This document shows, piece after piece, positions 47,830 through 50,874 of a stretch of DNA of 50,874 nt. The position numbers and the translations under genes are program-made. The DNA is from Cellulosimicrobium composti. GTDB taxonomy: Bacteria > Actinomycetota > Actinomycetes > Actinomycetales > Cellulomonadaceae. Location: positions 1 to 50,874 of the forward strand of contig NZ_WMKA01000027.1 of NCBI RefSeq assembly GCF_009711085.1, written 5' to 3'. The notes beneath the pieces were generated by a model. It was not told the origin of the DNA. It was given only the letters and a program-made list of their open reading frames with translations, and did no database searches. Positions within the stretch are counted from its first letter, which is position 1. Each line of letters begins with the position of its first letter.

Positions 47830-47874
47830 GGCCGCAGCCGTCGCGGGCCGCAGCCGTCGCGAGCCGCCGTCGCG
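47830..47874. repeat. Tandem 16-bp repeat between xerD and parA
   Basis: GGCCGCAGCCGTCGCG occurs twice in exact tandem (47830-47845, 47846-47861), followed by a degenerate third unit AGCCGCCGTCGCG (47862-47874). It starts 12 nt after the xerD stop. It may be a variable-number tandem repeat; no function is apparent. Confidence 0.7.
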
Positions 47875-48002
47875 GGCGACGACGGAGCTCGGCCGCATGC
47901 CCGACGGCGACCTGACGGCGACCCGGAGGGCTCCGGGCGGGAACGCGGCGCGCGGGCGCGTGCGCACGAGCGGCGACGAGGTCCTGCGATACCGTGGCGG
48001 AC

Positions 48003-48998
48003 GTGAGCAGCCAGGCCGAGACCCAGCCCGAGATGCGCGGCGCGCCCAGCTCGCACGGCGACGCCGTCCGTCCCCTCGTCCCCGAGACGCCCCGACCGGG
48101 CGACGGCGCGACCCCCGGGAGCGCGTCGAACGGCGCGAGCCACGAGGCCGCGCCGGCTCGCGTGGACGTCGTCGGCCGCCCGCTGCCCGAGTTCCCCGAC
48201 CCCGCGCCGCTCGTGGTGCACGGCCCGGGCCGCATCATCGCGATGTGCAACCAGAAGGGCGGCGTCGGCAAGACGACGACGACGATCAACCTCGGCGCCG
48301 CGCTCGCCGAGTACGGCCGCAAGGTGCTGCTCGTCGACTTCGACCCGCAGGGGGCGGCGTCCGTCGGTCTCGGCGTCAACCCGCACGAGCTCGACCGCAC
48401 GGTCTACAACCTGCTCATGGAGCGCGGGGCGGACATCCACGACGTCCTCGTCCCCACGGACGTGGAGAACCTCGACCTGCTGCCGGCCAACATCGACCTG
48501 TCGGCGGCGGAGGTCCAGCTCGTCGGCGAGGTCGCGCGCGAGTCCGTGCTGTCGCGCGTGCTGCGTCCCGTCGTCGACGACTACGACGTGATCCTCGTCG
48601 ACTGCCAGCCGTCGCTCGGCCTGCTCACGGTCAACGCCCTGACCGCCGCGCACGGCGTGCTCATCCCGCTCGAGTGCGAGTTCTTCGCGCTGCGCGGCGT
48701 CGCGCTGCTCGTCGAGACGATCGAGAAGGTGCGCGACCGGCTCAACCCGCGCCTCGACGTCGACGGCATCCTCGCGACGATGTTCGACTCGCGCACGCTC
48801 CACTCGCGCGAGGTCGTGGCGCGCGTGCACGAGGCGTTCGGCGACAAGCTGCTGCAGACCGTGATCGGGCGCACCGTGAAGTTCCCGGACGCGTCCGTCG
48901 CGGCCGAGCCCATCACCGTCTACGCGCCGACCCACCCCGGCGCCGTCGCGTACCGGCAGCTCGCGCGGGAGCTGGTCGCCCGTGGCGACGCCGCCTGA
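48003..48998 (+). CDS. ParA-family ATPase (Soj-like), upstream of scpAB
   Basis: Deviant Walker A ATPase of 331 aa. A 65-residue Pro/Ala-rich N-terminal tail precedes IIAMCNQKGGVGKTTTTINLGAAL (KGGVGKT from 85), LLVDFDPQGAASVGLG, and VILVDCQPSLGLLTVNAL. This is the second, ScpAB-linked ParA of Actinobacteria, not the oriC-linked partitioning ParA: no parB follows. It probably helps chromosome organisation, but its exact task is not established. GTG 48003 lies 7 nt after TACCGT (47990-47995), so leaderless; the GTG at 47994 overlaps that hexamer. It overlaps scpA by 17 nt. Confidence 0.9.
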   Translation: MSSQAETQPEMRGAPSSHGDAVRPLVPETPRPGDGATPGSASNGASHEAAPARVDVVGRPLPEFPDPAPLVVHGPGRIIAMCNQKGGVGKTTTTINLGAALAEYGRKVLLVDFDPQGAASVGLGVNPHELDRTVYNLLMERGADIHDVLVPTDVENLDLLPANIDLSAAEVQLVGEVARESVLSRVLRPVVDDYDVILVDCQPSLGLLTVNALTAAHGVLIPLECEFFALRGVALLVETIEKVRDRLNPRLDVDGILATMFDSRTLHSREVVARVHEAFGDKLLQTVIGRTVKFPDASVAAEPITVYAPTHPGAVAYRQLARELVARGDAA

Positions 48999-49908
48999 GC
49001 CGCCGCCACCCACGGAGCCGCCCGCGCGGACCGGGTTCGAGGTCCGGCTCGACAACTTCAGCGGCCCGTTCGACCTGCTGCTGTCGCTCATCACCAAGCA
49101 CAAGCTCGACATCACCGAGGTCGCGCTCGCGCGCGTGACGGACGACTTCATCGCGTACATCCGCGAGGCGGAGCGCGCCGCAGCCGCGGCGCGGGCCGCG
49201 GGGGAGGACCACCCCGGGTGGGACCTCGGGACGGCGAGCGAGTTCCTCGTCGTCGCCGCGACGCTCCTCGACCTCAAGGCCGCGCGCCTGCTGCCCACGG
49301 GCAGCGTCGAGGACGACGAGGACCTCGCGCTGCTGGAGGCGCGCGACCTGCTGTTCGCCCGGCTGCTCCAGTACCGCGCGTACAAGGACGTCTCGGGCGT
49401 CCTCGCGGAGCGGTTCGAGAGCGCGGGGCGCCGCTTCCCGCGCGTCGTGCAGCTCGAGCCGCACCTCGCCGCGCTGCTGCCCGAGCTCGTGTGGACCATG
49501 GGTCCCGACCAGCTCGCGGCGCTCGCCGCACGCGCGCTCGCCCCGAAGGCGCCCCCGCCCGGCGTCTCGCTCGACCACCTGCACGCGCCCGCGGTGAGCG
49601 TGCGCGAGCAGGCGGGCATCGTCGTCGACCGCGTGCGCAGCCACGGTACGACGACGTTCCGCGCCCTCGTCGCGGACGCGGGGGAGACCGCGGTGGTCGT
49701 CGCGCGCTTCCTCGCGCTGCTCGAGCTGTTCCGCCAGGCGCTCGTCGCGTTCGACCAGGTGGCGCCGCTCGGCGAGCTCACGGTGCGGTGGTCGGGCGAC
49801 GACGACGCGCCCGAGCCGGCGCTCGCGGACGTCGGCACCGAGTTCGACGAGGGCGCCGACGTCGCGCCGGGCGCCCTCGAGCCCACCGACCAGGAGGTCC
49901 CCGCGTGA
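48982..49908 (+). CDS. scpA: Segregation and condensation protein A
   Basis: Kleisin subunit of the bacterial condensin SMC-ScpAB; 308 aa. The N-terminal kleisin block is FEVRLDNFSGPFDLLLSLITKHKLDITEVALARVTDDF in linear order, followed by GTASEFLVVAATLLDLKAARLLP. The C-terminal winged helix is GTTTFRALVADAGETAVVVARFLALLELFRQ and contacts the SMC cap. The GTG start lies inside the end of the ParA gene (17-nt overlap) with GGGAG about 10 nt upstream. It ends with a GTGA overlap with scpB. smc is not in the window. Confidence 0.95.
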   Translation: MATPPEPPPPTEPPARTGFEVRLDNFSGPFDLLLSLITKHKLDITEVALARVTDDFIAYIREAERAAAAARAAGEDHPGWDLGTASEFLVVAATLLDLKAARLLPTGSVEDDEDLALLEARDLLFARLLQYRAYKDVSGVLAERFESAGRRFPRVVQLEPHLAALLPELVWTMGPDQLAALAARALAPKAPPPGVSLDHLHAPAVSVREQAGIVVDRVRSHGTTTFRALVADAGETAVVVARFLALLELFRQALVAFDQVAPLGELTVRWSGDDDAPEPALADVGTEFDEGADVAPGALEPTDQEVPA

Positions 49909-50726
49909 CGCAGCCCGACGCCCCGACCGGCGCCCCGACCCTCGCCGGGCCGGGCGGTGCCGAGCCCGGCGCGAGCCCCGAGGCCGCCGTGCCCGACGTG
50001 CACGACCTGCCGGGCGGCCTGCCGTCCGCGCTCGAGGCCGTGCTCATGGTCGCGGACGAGCCCGTCCCGGCGGTCGAGCTCGCCGCGGCCCTCGCCGTCC
50101 CGGTCGACGCGGTGCTCGATGCGCTGCACGACCTCGCCGCGGAGTACCGGGGCGACGACGGCGGCCGTCCCCGCGGGTTCGAGCTGCGCGAGGCGGGCGG
50201 CGGGTGGCGCGTGTACTCCGCGCCCGCGCACGCCGAGCTCGTCGGGCGGTTCGTCCAGGGCGGCCAGACGGCGCGGCTCACGCAGGCGGCGTTGGAGACT
50301 CTGGCCGTCATCGCGTACCGTCAACCGGTCAGCCGCGGCCAGGTGTCGGCGGTGCGAGGGGTCAACGTGGACGGCGTGGTGCGCACTCTCGTGGCGCGCG
50401 GGCTCGTGGCCGAGGTCGGTCAGGACCCGCACACCGGCGCCGGCCTGTTCGGCACCACGGGCTACTTCCTCGAGCGCATGGGCTTCACGTCGCTCGACGA
50501 GCTGCCCCCGCTCGCGCCGCACCTGCCGGACATGGACGACCTCGAGGGCCTGGACGGGCTCGCCGACCTGCGCGCACCCGTGCGCCGGGACGGCCCCGCC
50601 GCGCCCCCGACGGGCACCTCCCAGGACGCGGCCGACGACGAGGGCGGCGCACCGGCGCTGGCCCCGCTGCTGCACGACGTGGCGTCCGACGCCACGCACG
50701 AACCGACGGACGAAGGACACGCATGA
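49905..50726 (+). CDS. scpB: Segregation and condensation protein B
   Basis: Partner of ScpA in the SMC complex; 273 aa. Tandem winged helices lie about residues 40-120 and 120-195: GLPSALEAVLMVADEPVPAVELAAAL, then RGFELREAGGGWRVYSAPAH, LTQAALETLAVIAYRQPVSRGQV, IRGVN-type AVRGVNVDGVVRTLVARGLV, and YGTT-type LFGTTGYFLERMG. The C-terminal 70 residues are acidic and low in complexity. The GTG has AGGAGG 7 nt upstream and overlaps the scpA stop (GTGA). Its stop overlaps the next ATG (ATGA), so the operon continues. Confidence 0.95.
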   Translation: MTQPDAPTGAPTLAGPGGAEPGASPEAAVPDVHDLPGGLPSALEAVLMVADEPVPAVELAAALAVPVDAVLDALHDLAAEYRGDDGGRPRGFELREAGGGWRVYSAPAHAELVGRFVQGGQTARLTQAALETLAVIAYRQPVSRGQVSAVRGVNVDGVVRTLVARGLVAEVGQDPHTGAGLFGTTGYFLERMGFTSLDELPPLAPHLPDMDDLEGLDGLADLRAPVRRDGPAAPPTGTSQDAADDEGGAPALAPLLHDVASDATHEPTDEGHA

Positions 50727-50874
50727 GCTCGAGAGACGGACGCCAGCCTGGTGACGGGGGGCGCGGGCGCGCCCCGCGGGACGGGTCGGGCGACGCGCGT
50801 CGCGGCGGGCCCCGTGGCGGGGGCGCAGGCCGCGGTGGCTCCGGCGCAGCGGGCGGTTCCGCGGGCCGTGGGGC
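50723..50874 (+). CDS. Start of a gene running off the window, probably rluB
   Basis: Partial gene; 50 codons are visible. The ATG overlaps the scpB stop by ATGA. The readable part is an extreme Gly/Arg-rich, disordered tail (MSSRDGRQPGDGGRGRAPRD and onward) with no domain. In Actinobacteria the gene after scpB is usually the 23S rRNA pseudouridine synthase RluB, which often has just such a basic low-complexity N-terminus. The product name rests on position and composition only. Confidence 0.55.
   Translation, partial: MSSRDGRQPGDGGRGRAPRDGSGDARRGGPRGGGAGRGGSGAAGGSAGRG

Noticed and set aside
48003-48998. ParA as part of the oriC partition locus
   Set aside because: No parB, gidB, rnpA or dnaA lies nearby; instead scpA and scpB follow, which marks the second chromosomal ParA-like protein.

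Overview
This window is a piece of the main chromosome of a very GC-rich actinobacterium. Third codon positions are almost all G or C, GTG starts are common, and long meaningless open frames lie antisense to nearly every gene. The gene order pdtaR, polA, rpsA, coaE, uvrB, uvrA, then uvrC, rapZ, yvcK, whiA, gap, pgk, tpiA, secG, and xerD, parA, scpA, scpB is the conserved actinobacterial order. RbpA, WhiA, OpcA, an ANTAR response regulator and an LAxTG-anchored surface protein also point to Actinobacteria. A GH92 mannosidase, tandem TerC genes and the general style suggest Micrococcales (Cellulomonas/Cellulosimicrobium-like), but I cannot name a species from sequence alone. No prophage, insertion sequence or CRISPR array is visible.

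Layout. 1-3.6 kb (minus): a translationally coupled pair, GH92 alpha-mannosidase and GT4 glycosyltransferase. 3.8-4.7 kb: a tRNA with a CAA (Leu) anticodon but a short variable loop, divergent from an ANTAR response regulator (PdtaR). 4.9-12.6 kb: GNAT protein, hotdog thioesterase divergent from polA, a methyltransferase, phosphofructokinase and ribosomal protein S1. 12.7-15.4 kb: a long perfect palindrome, then an ABC exporter divergent from a MarR regulator. 15.6-18.3 kb: coaE-pcp and a sortase-anchored surface protein. 18.5-30.2 kb: uvrB, a predicted manganese riboswitch with two TerC transporters, YciI and metallo-beta-lactamase proteins, uvrA with a LexA box, an OsmC protein, and uvrC. 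30.2-33.2 kb: rapZ-yvcK-whiA. 33.6-37.7 kb: gap-pgk-tpiA, secG, rbpA. 37.8-45.5 kb (minus): tkt, tal, zwf, opcA, pgl and an O-methyltransferase. 45.8 kb to the end: ctaB, xerD, a ParA-like ATPase, scpA, scpB and the start of a probable rluB.

How it works together. The window holds a large share of central carbon metabolism (lower glycolysis, phosphofructokinase and most of the pentose phosphate pathway), the whole UvrABC excision-repair set plus Pol I for gap filling, and chromosome-maintenance genes (XerD, ParA-like, ScpAB). A striking regulatory theme is leaderless transcription: at least eleven genes have a TAnnnT-type -10 hexamer ending 6-7 nt before the chosen start codon and no Shine-Dalgarno sequence. 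Genes with long leaders (tandem TerC, rpsA, GNAT) are the exceptions and appear to carry RNA-level control.

The least ordinary items are the short-arm tRNA(CAA), the 25-bp palindromic element with a diverged third arm, the Mn riboswitch feeding two TerC paralogues, the MarR operator placed within a bidirectional promoter, and an O-methyltransferase translationally coupled to the zwf-opcA-pgl operon. I did not see a clearly new multi-gene system.
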